Assembly (NCBI GenBank): GCA_900168235.1
Contig: FUZG01000009.1
Location: 1 to 64,000 of the forward strand
From: Lachnospiraceae bacterium
GTDB lineage: Bacteria; Bacillota; Clostridia; Lachnospirales; Lachnospiraceae
Direction: 5' to 3'
DNA length: 64,000 nt
The position numbers and the translations under genes are program-made. Below, piece by piece: positions 1 through 8,619 of the stretch (position 1 is its first letter; every line of letters begins with the position of its first letter). Under the pieces are notes generated by a model. The model did no database searches, was not told the origin of the DNA, and saw nothing but the letters and a program-made list of their open reading frames with translations.

Positions 1-218
1 GACTCTACTATAGATAGCTTCTCTTCGAAAGAGTAAACCGTCCGATTGCGTGATCTTTTTAGCCCGTCATCACCAAATTTGTTATAAACAGCAACCCATT
101 GTCTTAATGATTTTTTATCAGACAAACCATGTCTTTGTGCAAGAACACCATAGCTACCATGACCATCCAAATATTCTGTCACCAACTTTTTCTTGAATTC
201 ATAACTGTATTTCGCCAT
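1..218 (-). CDS. IS3-family transposase OrfA, N-terminal part
   Basis: This partial reading frame begins at the ATG at 216-218 and runs off the window start. The first 72 residues start MAKYSYEFKKKLVTEYLDG and contain a helix-turn-helix of the IS3/IS150 OrfA type (GVLAQRHGLSDKKSLRQW), followed by GDDGLKRSR. OrfA supplies DNA binding and is normally joined to the DDE integrase OrfB by programmed frameshifting. Only the N-terminal helix-turn-helix part is visible here. Confidence 0.8.
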   Translation of the reverse strand, partial: MAKYSYEFKKKLVTEYLDGHGSYGVLAQRHGLSDKKSLRQWVAVYNKFGDDGLKRSRNRTVYSFEEKLSIVE

Positions 219-275
219 AAAAAAACCGACCTCCCAATCGTTAGATTTTTGGTCTAACTTTTGGGGGTCGGTACA
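1..275 (-). mobile_element. End of an IS3-family insertion sequence (partial)
   Basis: The left edge of the window holds the 5' end of an insertion sequence read on the minus strand. Its outer end at about 275 begins TGTACCGACCCCCAAAAGTT, which resembles IS3-family (IS150-like) terminal repeats, and the orfA start lies 57 bases inside. A short palindrome (TTAGA at 241 and TCTAA at 253) sits just within the end. The rest of the element, including orfB and the other terminal repeat, lies outside the window, so target duplication and intactness cannot be judged. Confidence 0.8.
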
Positions 276-358
276 TTTATGATACAACAAGGAGATCTTT
301 TGTTCATTTAACGCGTCGTTTAATTGGACTTATTATCTTTGCTAATACCTGTTTTTGT

Positions 359-1042
359 TTATTGATTGGTATTTACTCCTCTCAAATAGTTTTCTTTCGG
401 GATCATGGGGATTTCAAGCTCAGCTATTGTTTTATCTGATAATTTCATATTCGCTGAAAACTCTTCTCCTGCTTTCTTAAATTTCTCAAGCAAACTATCT
501 GCCACAGATGCAGCTTCCAGAATATTGAAAAGCGGAGCCTCCGGAACACATACCATCTGTGAACTGCAGAAACAGTGTCTTATCATTTCTCTGAGTGGTT
601 CAAAATTCCCCTCAAAATCAGGAAAACCACAACCGCTTATCACAAAAGTGTTCATATGAGATAAGTCAGCCAACGCCTCATGACGAATGGTTCCATCTTC
701 ACTTGTTGTCATATTCTTCTGCACCAGAGGAATAGTTCTATCCAAAACAGCTTTTAAATGCGATGGCATGGAATAACAATAAAGCGGAAAACTCCAGATA
801 ACCAGATCTGATTCGCACATACTGTCTAGAATATGGTTTTGATCATCGTTGATAACACAGTGACCATCCCCCGCCATCCAACAGCTAAAACAGCCTTTAC
901 AAGCAGAAATATTCTTTTCAATCACATTTACCACTTCAATATCGTGGTCCTGATTTCTATTCAGTCCTTCCAAAAAGGCTTCCGTCATGCGGAATGTATC
1001 ACTTTTCTTCTTGGGACTCCCATTTAATACCAATACCTTCAT
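359..1042 (-). CDS. Flavodoxin-fold NAD(P)H-dependent FMN reductase-like protein
   Basis: A 227-residue cytoplasmic protein of the flavodoxin/FMN-reductase fold. The N-terminus MKVLVLNGSPKKKSDT is the FMN phosphate-binding loop of this family, followed by CKGCFSCW, a Cys pair seen in the iron-sulfur flavoprotein-like branch, and a second flavin-contact region SDLVIWSFPLYCYSMPS. An upstream in-frame ATG at 1084 exists, but the start at 1042 is preferred: GGAGGT lies just before it and the conserved first strand begins there. The electron acceptor cannot be read from sequence. It stands alone between an IS end and an ACT-domain pseudogene. Confidence 0.8.
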   Translation of the reverse strand: MKVLVLNGSPKKKSDTFRMTEAFLEGLNRNQDHDIEVVNVIEKNISACKGCFSCWMAGDGHCVINDDQNHILDSMCESDLVIWSFPLYCYSMPSHLKAVLDRTIPLVQKNMTTSEDGTIRHEALADLSHMNTFVISGCGFPDFEGNFEPLREMIRHCFCSSQMVCVPEAPLFNILEAASVADSLLEKFKKAGEEFSANMKLSDKTIAELEIPMIPKENYLRGVNTNQ

Positions 1043-1155
1043 TTTTGTTCTACCTCCATGATTCGAGTTTATATCTGAAAACATGAAGGAAAAACCTACG
1101 CAGAGTAGAGACCTGAATACTATGACTTTTGAAATGCAGGCATTCCAAAAGCCAT

Positions 1156-1240
1156 GAAATGGGCAATGCTTCGCAATTAAAAATTGTCCATTTCTGCGCA
1201 GTAAAAACTTTCATACGAAACACGCAGTAAATGCGTGTTT
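1156..1240. other. Two hairpin-forming inverted repeats
   Basis: Two inverted repeats lie in the space between the reductase gene and the broken ACT gene. The first pairs 1156-1167 with 1183-1194 over 12 bp with one wobble. The second is a perfect 9-bp stem, AAACACGCA at 1218-1226 with TGCGTGTTT at 1232-1240. They lie downstream of the minus-strand pseudogene, so they may be its terminator, but neither has a clear U-tract. Confidence 0.4.
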
Positions 1241-1260
1241 CTGATTATTAGTTTCAAAAA

Positions 1261-1462
1261 CTATACAATTATGACATATCCTTCAGAAGCCAGCACATCT
1301 AGCGCATGCTCAAAGTTCTCTTCTTTTACCAGGATATAATCTGTATTATATGTTGATACCGCAAAGATACCTATTTTGTGATCTGCGAGTATTCCGGAAA
1401 TCTTTGATAATATTCCTCACTTTACAGACAGTCAATTTATCCTCTATTCTTTTCAGCTCCAT
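1261..1462 (-). pseudogene. ACT-domain protein, internally deleted and frameshifted
   Basis: The start is well formed: an ATG at 1460-1462 preceded by a GGTGAGGAG ribosome site. It encodes MELKRIEDKLTVCKVRN, and then the frame is wrong and stops early. In another frame the C-terminal half of an ACT-domain protein is readable down to a stop at 1261: ILSKISGILADHKIGIF, then AVSTYNTDYILVKEENF, then HALDVLASEGYVIIV. Intact relatives of this type are about 120-130 residues as I remember them, so roughly 60 residues between the two blocks are missing and the reading frame is broken. The retained ribosome site and clean ends suggest a recent single deletion. Confidence 0.75.
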
Positions 1463-1522
1463 AGTTGTCTCCTCACCCTCTGATACTGACCGATTATGAT
1501 GCAATACTCCTCATTAATTAGA

Positions 1523-2512
1523 TTATCGTACGCAGCTTTTCCTGTTTATCTTTGAAATCCGCTTAAACTTCGCTTTCTTTGCGCGCAAATAATCCTTAGT
1601 GTTTCCACTATATGCATTTTCTGTCATCAGCTTTTGGTATGAATACCATCTGTTTTCTTCCAGTGTACCATTTGTCAGTGCTTTTTGTATCGCACAGCCG
1701 GGTTCATTCGTATGCGTGCAATTCGAGAATCTGCATCCGCATATCATTTCCTCTATATCAGAAAAAGCTATCTCCATACCCTCTTCATTATTCCATAATC
1801 CCAGCTCACGCATTCCCGGAGTATCGATCACACATGCGCCATTATCCAGCTCGATCAATTCACGGTGTGTAGTAGTATGCTTTCCTTTATCATCATCCGC
1901 TCTGATCTCCGCTGTACGAAGCTTTTCCTTTTCTAAAAGAGTGTTGATCAGTGTTGATTTTCCCACACCGGATGAACCGATAAACGCATATGTCTTTTCT
2001 TTTTCCAAATATTTAACTAAACCTGATATATCCTGCTGTTTAGAAGATGTAACAACTATATCCGCTCCAGCCGCCACATCCGACACCTGCGCAGCTATGA
2101 CATCAGGATTTTCACATAGATCAGCCTTTGTAAGCACAATGACAGGCACCGCACCGCTGTCCCATGAGATCGTGACATACCTTTCCAGTCTCCTCAAGTT
2201 CAAATCCTGATTTAGTGACATACATATAAAAATAGTATCTATATTTGCTGCAACAACCTGCTCATCTCTTCCTGTGCCGGCTGCTTTTCTGATAAAAACG
2301 CTTTTTCTGGGATATACTCCGCTTATTATTGAATGGCTTCCGTCCATAGGCCATGATGTGGTGACATAATCACCCACTGCAGGATAATCTGATATACTAT
2401 GTGTTTCATATCTGAATTTTCCGGAAACCTCTGCTATATTTTCAGATTCACCGTATTTTAAGGTATATAGTCCTTTTTCCTGTATTATTACTCTTGCTCT
2501 TACTTCGTTCAT
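1523..2512 (-). CDS. rsgA: Ribosome small subunit-dependent GTPase RsgA
   Basis: A 329-residue circularly permuted GTPase that acts in late 30S ribosome maturation. The order of motifs is diagnostic: an N-terminal OB-fold, then the G4 motif LTKADL, then the P-loop GSSGVGKSTLIN, then the G3 motif DTPGMRELG, and finally a zinc-binding domain with spacing C-x-C-x4-C-x-H and a later Cys (CGCRFSNCTHTNEPGC). Length is normal for the family. It follows yjdF by 11 bases, and its ribosome site AAAGGA lies in that gap, so the two are probably co-transcribed. Confidence 0.95.
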   Translation of the reverse strand: MNEVRARVIIQEKGLYTLKYGESENIAEVSGKFRYETHSISDYPAVGDYVTTSWPMDGSHSIISGVYPRKSVFIRKAAGTGRDEQVVAANIDTIFICMSLNQDLNLRRLERYVTISWDSGAVPVIVLTKADLCENPDVIAAQVSDVAAGADIVVTSSKQQDISGLVKYLEKEKTYAFIGSSGVGKSTLINTLLEKEKLRTAEIRADDDKGKHTTTHRELIELDNGACVIDTPGMRELGLWNNEEGMEIAFSDIEEMICGCRFSNCTHTNEPGCAIQKALTNGTLEENRWYSYQKLMTENAYSGNTKDYLRAKKAKFKRISKINRKSCVR

Positions 2513-2523
2513 TTTTTTGTCCT

Positions 2524-2946
2524 TTAATGTCCTTTGTGTTTTTCCTTTTTCTTAATCTGCTTCAACTCAAACAGTCTATCGCTTTCCATTTCCCGCTCCA
2601 TTTTGCTCTGCTCCTTCCTCGCAAGTTTATTCTGTTCCTGCTGTAATTTAAGCGCCTGCTGTGATTTTGTTCCTATTCCTTTTTCCAATGTCTGCTTTTT
2701 GGCATCGCGCTGTGCTCTTTTAGGATTTTTCTTAACATCCTTTACCGCAGTTTTGACAGCCGGACTGAACTTCAGCCGATAATAGTTCCTGATGATAAAC
2801 TCCTGTACTTCATAATCTTTGGGTTCAGCACCGAAAGTTACTTTCGCCGCAGATAATTTGCCATTTTCAATATTCTCAAACACTCCAACCCAGAATGGAT
2901 CTTCAAAAAATACCGTCAACCTTCCCTGACAATTTTCTGTTCTCAT
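2524..2946 (-). CDS. yjdF: YjdF family protein
   Basis: A 140-residue protein matching the YjdF family of Firmicutes. The N-terminal domain reads MRTENCQGRLTVFFEDPFWV and continues with VFENIENGKLSAAKVTFGAEP. The C-terminal third is a Lys/Gln/Glu-rich helix typical of the family. The frame is open upstream to 2982, but the start at 2946 is chosen because GGTGGG lies directly before it. The biochemical role is not established. In other Firmicutes the gene is often preceded by the yjdF RNA motif, which senses aromatic compounds. The leader here contains a strong hairpin (3019-3056). It is the first gene of a likely yjdF-rsgA unit. Confidence 0.85.
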   Translation of the reverse strand: MRTENCQGRLTVFFEDPFWVGVFENIENGKLSAAKVTFGAEPKDYEVQEFIIRNYYRLKFSPAVKTAVKDVKKNPKRAQRDAKKQTLEKGIGTKSQQALKLQQEQNKLARKEQSKMEREMESDRLFELKQIKKKEKHKGH

Positions 2947-3018
2947 AATACCCACCATTATTACGCGCGCATAATTAAACACATGTTTCTAATCATCATA
3001 AACGTAGCACATAAAAAG

Positions 3019-3056
3019 AAATAAGGTTGCTACCTGCACAGATAACAACCTTATTT
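3019..3056 (-). promoter_or_regulatory. Strong hairpin in yjdF leader
   Basis: On the minus strand AAATAAGGTTG pairs with CAACCTTATTT over 11 perfect base pairs (3046-3056 with 3019-3029), and a short U-rich run follows. It lies 70 bases before the yjdF start. It may be part of a yjdF-type riboswitch, or simply the terminator of whatever transcript carried the racemase remnant upstream. A covariance-model scan would separate the two. Confidence 0.5.
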
Positions 3057-3111
3057 ACACCGAAATTAAATTTTATTATTAAAAACGACATAATCTATCG
3101 AAATAAAAACC

Positions 3112-3240
3112 TTAGATTACGGCTTCAGCGCCTCTATCCCTGAGCTTTGCAATGATATCTTTATAGGCGGTTTTTGAACTGTCTTTTATGACTCCGCAGC
3201 ACAGCTCATAAAAAATGATGACACTATTTTTCACAGAAAA
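3112..3240 (-). pseudogene. Remnant of an aspartate/glutamate racemase-family gene
   Basis: This minus-strand stretch reads FYELCCGVIKDSSKTAYKD and then IIAKLRDRGAEAVI before a stop at 3112-3114. This matches the C-terminal part of amino-acid racemases of the Asp/Glu/hydantoin family, where the segment is normally followed by LGCTEI with the second catalytic Cys. An in-frame stop lies immediately upstream (3241-3243), and the catalytic C-terminus is missing, so this is a degraded fragment. The family call rests on this short block only. Confidence 0.55.
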
Positions 3241-3276
3241 CTACATTCATCATGAGACAGCTGTTAAAACCAATAA

Positions 3277-4176
3277 TCATATATATGCTAGTATCTCGTT
3301 AAAGCCCTGCTTTCCCTCAGGGTAGAATGTGAACATGGGATAGCAGTGGAACATTCCTTCGCCGACAGTCATGGTGTAGGGGACATTGTGCTTTTTGCAG
3401 TTTTCCTCAAATTTAGGTGCGATTGCATATAATGTCTCACAACTTCCATAAAAGAAATGGATTAACGGAACTCCGCTTAAATTTCCTTTTTCAGCGCAGA
3501 TCATATATTCAGGGACGTCTTCACCATTCCGAGTGATCATTTTTTTGACTTTTCCGAGGAATGAAAAAGGAATCATAATATCCTTTTTTTCTAATTCGCG
3601 GAAGCTTTCTTTCAGCTCCTCGTCATCACAACAGCTTCCTGGAGATACAGCGATAACCTGTTTTGGCATCGGGAGCTTCCTGCCAAGCTCATTATTATGC
3701 TCGCATAATATCAAAGCCTGCGCTGCGCCTGAAGAAAAGCCAAGTAAAGTGATCTTATCATGGCTGTACTCCTCCAGCATTTTTGCATATACAGCATAAA
3801 TCATTTCTACTGTATCCTGCATGCTGTGGTCAGTTAAAAGTGGATAACACGGGAACCAAACCTCGACATTCTTTTTATCAGCAATCTTCTTTGCTGCATC
3901 AATATCGCCGTTGTCGCAGTCTACCATATTTCCGCCGCCAAAAATGAACATTACTGCACCGTTGATCGTTCCGTTTTTAGGTCTTATCCTGATGTAATGA
4001 TATTTTCCCAGTATCAGATCATCTGAACAGCGCTTATCAAGCTTTAATGTATTAATTCCTCTTTTTTTATTGGTTTCTATGATCTTATTAAAAAGCTCAT
4101 CATCCGGGAGATTAAACATCTCCTTAGTCTTCATGGCTTTCAAAATCGTTTCAGTGATCTTTGCTCTTAAACTCAC
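3277..4176 (-). CDS. Alpha/beta hydrolase, esterase-like
   Basis: A 299-residue cytoplasmic alpha/beta hydrolase of the esterase (HSL/BD-FAE-like) branch. FGGGN near residue 80 corresponds to the oxyanion-hole HGGG motif with His replaced by Phe. The nucleophile elbow is GFSSGA near residue 147, and the likely catalytic His is in GMFHCYPM near the end. The start is a GTG at 4174-4176 with GGGGGT upstream. It is a single gene with a partly palindromic sequence at 4218-4233, about 42 bases before the start, that resembles an operator seen again near 27.9 kb. The substrate is unknown. Confidence 0.75.
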   Translation of the reverse strand: MSLRAKITETILKAMKTKEMFNLPDDELFNKIIETNKKRGINTLKLDKRCSDDLILGKYHYIRIRPKNGTINGAVMFIFGGGNMVDCDNGDIDAAKKIADKKNVEVWFPCYPLLTDHSMQDTVEMIYAVYAKMLEEYSHDKITLLGFSSGAAQALILCEHNNELGRKLPMPKQVIAVSPGSCCDDEELKESFRELEKKDIMIPFSFLGKVKKMITRNGEDVPEYMICAEKGNLSGVPLIHFFYGSCETLYAIAPKFEENCKKHNVPYTMTVGEGMFHCYPMFTFYPEGKQGFNEILAYI

Positions 4177-4424
4177 TTTTTATTACCCCCGTAAGGCGAT
4201 GATCGCATGGACACTTAGTTAGCTATAGCTTATATCCATGTACAAAAATATTCAATGCGTTCATCTGGGGGTAATTGCACTTTTATTATCAATAAGTATG
4301 GGATTAATACAATCCACTTGTCGGGTAAACGTAAAAACAGACCACAACTTCACATGTTAGATAAGGTAATAAATTTTATAATCAATCTATATGGATGGAT
4401 AAGTGATAAACTTATCGCGATCTG

Positions 4425-5849
4425 CTACTTGTATAAATCTTCTACAGTAATCAGCTTTACATTAGGCATTTCAGCTTTTTTTACCCAATCCGTAAAGCCA
4501 CTTAAAGAAAATAAAATTAATGTTGTGACATTGTAGCTACCAGATATAAGCTTAGATCTTCTAACAAGAGTCTCTAATATCTCCTTGTCTATTTTTTCAT
4601 TTTTAAATTTACACTCTCCTAAAATAGCAGTTTTATCTATGGCAGATATTCCAACAACATCAATATCTGCGGACTGTTGATACTTCTCTCCGTTTACGTC
4701 TACCATCTGTTCAACGCCCCACCATGTACCAACTTCTGTGATAAAGGAACCAAATTCTCCGAGTATACCATGATTCAATGTGTAATAACGGCACATATCT
4801 TCAAACACGCTTCCCATAAAAGAATGTAATCCATTCTTTACAACTTTTTCATAATATACCCGGCCTTGCCCCATTTCTATTACACTTATAGCCTTAGGAA
4901 TATACTGATACCAAAATTTAAACATATGGTCTTTAAGAACATACTGGGTTTTCTTCTTATTCTTTTCCTCTGTAATACATTTTTTCTTTTCAACAAGACC
5001 TATATTTATAAGCTTTTCTAAGGAATATAGAACAGTACTGTCTTTTTCCTTTACCTTAGCGGCTATAATGTTAAGAGCTGTCTCACCTGAAGCAACCTGT
5101 TCTATAATGTTGTTTACAAGAGTAACATCAGAAAACTCCTGTGTTAACAGGTTCTTTGTTTCATCAAATAGATAGCCGTCGGTATTAAAGAAAAGTCTTA
5201 TTATGTTTTCATCCAGGCTCTTTGAAGAATCAAAAAGTGCCAAATACTTAGCCACACCGCCAGTAACACCATAACAAATAGCCTTGTCTTCCGGTGAATA
5301 GTTTGGTACAAACAGAGCTGCATCCTTGTAGTTGAATGCATCCAGTTTTAGCTGAGAATCTCTACGACCGAAAATAGGACTCTTTTCACTAAGCACTTTC
5401 TTTTCCATAAAGCTAAGAGCTGAACCACACAGAATAAGCATCAAGTTTTTATCCAACCACTGAGTATCTATATATTTTTGTAAAACAGACAATAAAGCAT
5501 CGTCTTTTTCTGCCCAGTATGGCAGTTCATCAATAACCAAGATTAGCTTTTCTTCTTTACTTACCGCCTTGCTTGTTATTATATCAAGAACACTTTCTAT
5601 ATTTGGAAATGTGGCGTTACTATACGCCGGATCTAACACGTCAAAAACCTGTTTTGAGAATAACTCCAGATTCCTGTCGGCACCTACTTTTGTAGCTGTG
5701 TAAAATATAGCCTTTTTCCCTTTAATGAACTCACTAATAAGAAATGATTTACCTACTCTTCTACGGCCATATATTACTGTCATTCCAAAGCCATCTTTTT
5801 CGTATATAGTCTGTAGTGATTCTAATTCTTTTTCTCTACCGATAAACAT
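4425..5849 (-). CDS. ATP-binding protein with C-terminal DUF234 domain
   Basis: A 474-residue P-loop ATPase of the archaeal-ATPase/DUF234 type. It begins MFIGREKELESLQTIY, carries Walker A YGRRRVGKSFL near residue 27 and Walker B LILVIDELPYW near residue 142, and ends in a domain (IDVVGISAIDKTAILGECK) that looks like a degraded PD-(D/E)xK nuclease fold. Such proteins are common in archaea and anaerobes, often as patchy families. Their function is unsettled. It has a good ribosome site (GGGGGG) and a promoter region with TTCAAA palindromes. It shares no operon with its neighbours. Confidence 0.8.
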   Translation of the reverse strand: MFIGREKELESLQTIYEKDGFGMTVIYGRRRVGKSFLISEFIKGKKAIFYTATKVGADRNLELFSKQVFDVLDPAYSNATFPNIESVLDIITSKAVSKEEKLILVIDELPYWAEKDDALLSVLQKYIDTQWLDKNLMLILCGSALSFMEKKVLSEKSPIFGRRDSQLKLDAFNYKDAALFVPNYSPEDKAICYGVTGGVAKYLALFDSSKSLDENIIRLFFNTDGYLFDETKNLLTQEFSDVTLVNNIIEQVASGETALNIIAAKVKEKDSTVLYSLEKLINIGLVEKKKCITEEKNKKKTQYVLKDHMFKFWYQYIPKAISVIEMGQGRVYYEKVVKNGLHSFMGSVFEDMCRYYTLNHGILGEFGSFITEVGTWWGVEQMVDVNGEKYQQSADIDVVGISAIDKTAILGECKFKNEKIDKEILETLVRRSKLISGSYNVTTLILFSLSGFTDWVKKAEMPNVKLITVEDLYK

Positions 5850-5863
5850 GTGCGCCCCCCTTT

Positions 5864-5911
5864 ATTCAAATCATTTTAATTCAAACGAATTTGAATCAGA
5901 TCTATTTGAAT
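5864..5911 (-). promoter_or_regulatory. TTCAAA/TTTGAA palindrome cluster before the ATPase gene
   Basis: Two nested inverted repeats sit 15-62 bases before the ATPase start. The inner one pairs ATTCAAA (5879-5885) with TTTGAAT (5890-5896). The outer one pairs ATTCAAAT (5864-5871) with ATTTGAAT (5904-5911). An AT-rich -10-like TATATT lies at the outer edge. The arrangement looks like an operator bound by a dimer or two dimers, possibly autoregulatory, but the regulator is unknown. Confidence 0.45.
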
Positions 5912-6241
5912 ATAATATAGCACATTTTATACTCACTTGCCATACAATATGAACATTAAATTAACTTCATCAGAAACCATTCTCGGGGTTCTGAAGCGTG
6001 AATTACATTCCTGAAAAACAAAGTGGTGTTATTGCGTGAACAGATGGTGCTCAATTAAGAATTGGGTGGGCTCACAGTCCGAAATATTCAAATAGAAAAG
6101 AGCATCTATAATCTACGGTTATAAATGCTCTTTTACTTTGATTATATATAATCAAACAACTTTCCGCTTAATATAAGGCTTTATCACTATTTATTATGCT
6201 ATTCACCTTATATTCCATGATAAGTTGTGGTCTGTTGTTAC
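5912..6241. other. Intergenic region 5912-6241
   Basis: Apart from the terminator hairpin at 6096-6134 no gene is supported here. The part from 5940 to 6095 has no convincing ribosome site or long frame on either strand. Confidence 0.5.
6096..6134 (-). terminator. Intrinsic terminator after the anchored Ser-rich protein gene
   Basis: AAAAGAGCAT at 6096-6105 pairs with ATGCTCTTTT at 6125-6134, and the minus strand then continues into a U-rich stretch. It lies about 108 bases after the stop of the minus-strand gene ending at 6242. Confidence 0.65.
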
Positions 6242-7084
6242 CTATGCTACTGCTTGTCCATTTTTCCTCACCCCGTCAACCATTCCATTGACATCCCCGA
6301 TCTTTTCGTTAAATTCATCGGCGGTGCCGGAGAAGTCTACTTCGGCGATGGTATGATCATCAGCGTTGTAGAGTAAGTATGCTGCTGATTTTTTCTGCTG
6401 TCCGTCTTCGGTGGTGTGGGTGATGAACTTTCTGCACGAAATCCCATTAATTGTAGTGGTTTCATCCTGATCTACGCCGGAGTCCTGTCCGAGTTTGGAC
6501 TTCAGCATCTCTATTCTCTGGTTCATGATGTCATTGTATGAACTGTCATTTATTTCCTGGTCTCCGCCTGCAACAGAGTGGAAAGTGAGTATCGGTGAAT
6601 AGGTATTTTCATCCGGTCGGAAGAAATATCCGTTTCCGCCGAGATTAAACCGCCATCTGTACTGTTCAGGCAGCTTAAAAATAAGTCCATAAACTGACAT
6701 TTCACTTCCCGCAGCGACAGATTCACCATCTGCGCCGTCTTCTGCACTTCCTCCGGAATTTTCATCAATAACATTTACAGATTGCTGTACATCTGAGTTC
6801 TCGACAACCATTTCGCCGCCATCAGAAACTTCATCTGATATAACAGCCTGTTCCGCAGACTGCTCCTGTGCAGACGAAGCAGGCGCAGACGCCTTTTTTC
6901 CTGAATCATAGCTCTTCGCTGCTCCGTCGGCAGATCCGTTCCGTATTTCATGAATCTCCTCGTCTGTTTTAACCAAAGGATCACTTATTGCCTTATATCC
7001 GCTGTAGCACACCACTGCTCCGACCGCCAGTATCACTGCGACCAGCACTGCAACCATCAATTCCCCAAGGATCTTTTTCAACAT
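6242..7084 (-). CDS. Membrane-anchored extracellular protein, function unknown
   Basis: A 280-residue protein with one N-terminal membrane segment (LMVAVLVAVILAVGAVVC, residues about 9-26) and no cleavage site that I can argue for. It is then Ser/Ala/Glu/Gly-rich and low complexity to about residue 125, followed by a folded C-terminal domain beginning SVYGLIFKLPEQYRWRF. The pattern suggests a stalk that presents a compact domain outside the cell. No family is recognised. The ribosome site AAGGAG is 7 bases before the ATG. It is divergent from the MATE gene, and the two share a 160-base intergenic region with an inverted repeat. Confidence 0.7.
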   Translation of the reverse strand: MLKKILGELMVAVLVAVILAVGAVVCYSGYKAISDPLVKTDEEIHEIRNGSADGAAKSYDSGKKASAPASSAQEQSAEQAVISDEVSDGGEMVVENSDVQQSVNVIDENSGGSAEDGADGESVAAGSEMSVYGLIFKLPEQYRWRFNLGGNGYFFRPDENTYSPILTFHSVAGGDQEINDSSYNDIMNQRIEMLKSKLGQDSGVDQDETTTINGISCRKFITHTTEDGQQKKSAAYLLYNADDHTIAEVDFSGTADEFNEKIGDVNGMVDGVRKNGQAVA

Positions 7085-7136
7085 AGGATTCTCCTTACTG
7101 CCGACCCTACAGAACTTTTAACAAATCCATGATCGA

Positions 7137-7180
7137 CCGATAATAAAGGAAAATAATCACTTTCTATAAATGATTATCGG
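7137..7180. promoter_or_regulatory. Inverted repeat between divergent genes
   Basis: CCGATAAT (7137-7144) and ATTATCGG (7173-7180) are perfect inverted arms, and a second pair, ATAATCA (7153-7159) with TGATTAT (7171-7177), overlaps the right arm. It lies between the divergent starts at 7084 and 7247, so one regulator could control both. This is read from symmetry only. Confidence 0.35.
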
Positions 7181-7246
7181 CAAGATTAATCCTGTGGTTT
7201 AATAAGTGGTATCATAGCTTTACTATTTATCAGGAGATCATTATAA

Positions 7247-8599
7247 ATGGCAGTTAATACTCAAAAGACAACTACAAAGGATATGACTGACGGCAATATC
7301 GTGCGTCAGCTTCTTTTATTTGCCCTTCCGCTGATGTTTGGAAATATCTTTCAGATGCTCTACAACACAGTGGATTCTATTGTTGTGGGAAATTTCGTTG
7401 GAACTTCTGCCCTTGCTGCTGTTGGTGCGACTACCATGATCACAAATATGGCTGTCTTTTTCTTTAATGGCTTTTCTGTCGGAGCAGGAGTTATAATCGG
7501 GCGCTTTTTCGGCGCAAAAGATATGAAAAAACTGCACGCTGCTGTTGAGACCACAATGGCTGCAACATTCATTTTCTGCGTGCTCTTCACGGTTGTATTT
7601 ATGATAGGCGTAGGTCCGATGCTTCGTTTCATGTCTACACCTGATGATGTATTCAGCGAGGCAACAACCTACCTCACGATCTATTTCGGCGGCATTTCAG
7701 GACTTCTGATCTACAACATGGGAAGTGGTATCCTCCGTGCTGTGGGCGACACCAGGAGACCGTTATATTTCCTGATACTTACGAGCTTTCTGAATATCAT
7801 TCTGGATCTATTATTTGTTCTCGTTTTCCACATGGGCATTGCAGGAGTAGCTTATGCAACGATCATTGCACAGTTTATTTCTGCGGGACTCACGCTCCTT
7901 CTGCTCTCCAGATCAAATGATGTCTACCGCCTTACCTGGCATGATCTGCGGATCGATACTCAGATACTCGGAAAAATATTTGCAGTGGGTCTTCCTGCTG
8001 CTATCCAGTCCGTCATAACGGCTTTTTCAAATGTATTTGTACAGTCATATGTCAATTTCTTTGGTTCAGAATGTATGGCAGGCTGGAGCTGCTACAACAA
8101 GCTCGACCAGTTTGTCATGCTCCCAATGAGCAGTATGGCTATGGCATCAACTACATTTGTGAGCCAGAATATCGGTGCAGGAAAAACAAAGCGCGCAAAT
8201 ACAGGCACAGTTTTATCCGTGCTTCTCTCTATGGTTATAACCGTCGTGATCGCATCCCTTATGTGGATCTTTGCCAGACAGACCACAGGACTCTTTACTT
8301 CTGACGACGACGTTTTAACATATGGCGCATTGTTCATACGGCTGAATATATTTTTCATGATCGCAAACTGTGTAAATCATGTGCTTGCAGGTGCGCTCCG
8401 CGGCCGCGGGGACTCTACAGGCCCCATGTTTATAATGATCGCGTGCTTTGTGGTGATCCGCCAGATCTATCTCTTCTTCGTCACGAGGTATGTTGCAAAC
8501 ACTCCTGCGCTTGTGGGCTTAGGATACCCCGTAGGCTGGACGAGCTGCTGCATAATGGAAGTCACCTACTTCCTCATCCGCTGGCGGAAGAAGGTGTAA
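7247..8599 (+). CDS. MATE family efflux transporter
   Basis: A 450-residue, about 12-segment membrane protein of the MATE (MatE/NorM-DinF) exporter family. The N-terminus has the family pattern (GNIVRQLLLFALPLMFGNI, then YNTVDSIVVGNFVG), and a related pattern recurs in the second half, reflecting the two-fold repeat. It exports cationic drugs or metabolites in exchange for sodium or protons, but the substrate cannot be predicted. The start has CAGGAG 10 bases upstream. A long bidirectional terminator follows. Confidence 0.92.
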   Translation: MAVNTQKTTTKDMTDGNIVRQLLLFALPLMFGNIFQMLYNTVDSIVVGNFVGTSALAAVGATTMITNMAVFFFNGFSVGAGVIIGRFFGAKDMKKLHAAVETTMAATFIFCVLFTVVFMIGVGPMLRFMSTPDDVFSEATTYLTIYFGGISGLLIYNMGSGILRAVGDTRRPLYFLILTSFLNIILDLLFVLVFHMGIAGVAYATIIAQFISAGLTLLLLSRSNDVYRLTWHDLRIDTQILGKIFAVGLPAAIQSVITAFSNVFVQSYVNFFGSECMAGWSCYNKLDQFVMLPMSSMAMASTTFVSQNIGAGKTKRANTGTVLSVLLSMVITVVIASLMWIFARQTTGLFTSDDDVLTYGALFIRLNIFFMIANCVNHVLAGALRGRGDSTGPMFIMIACFVVIRQIYLFFVTRYVANTPALVGLGYPVGWTSCCIMEVTYFLIRWRKKV

Positions 8600-8619
8600 A
8601 ACATCATCCTCGCAGAGCG

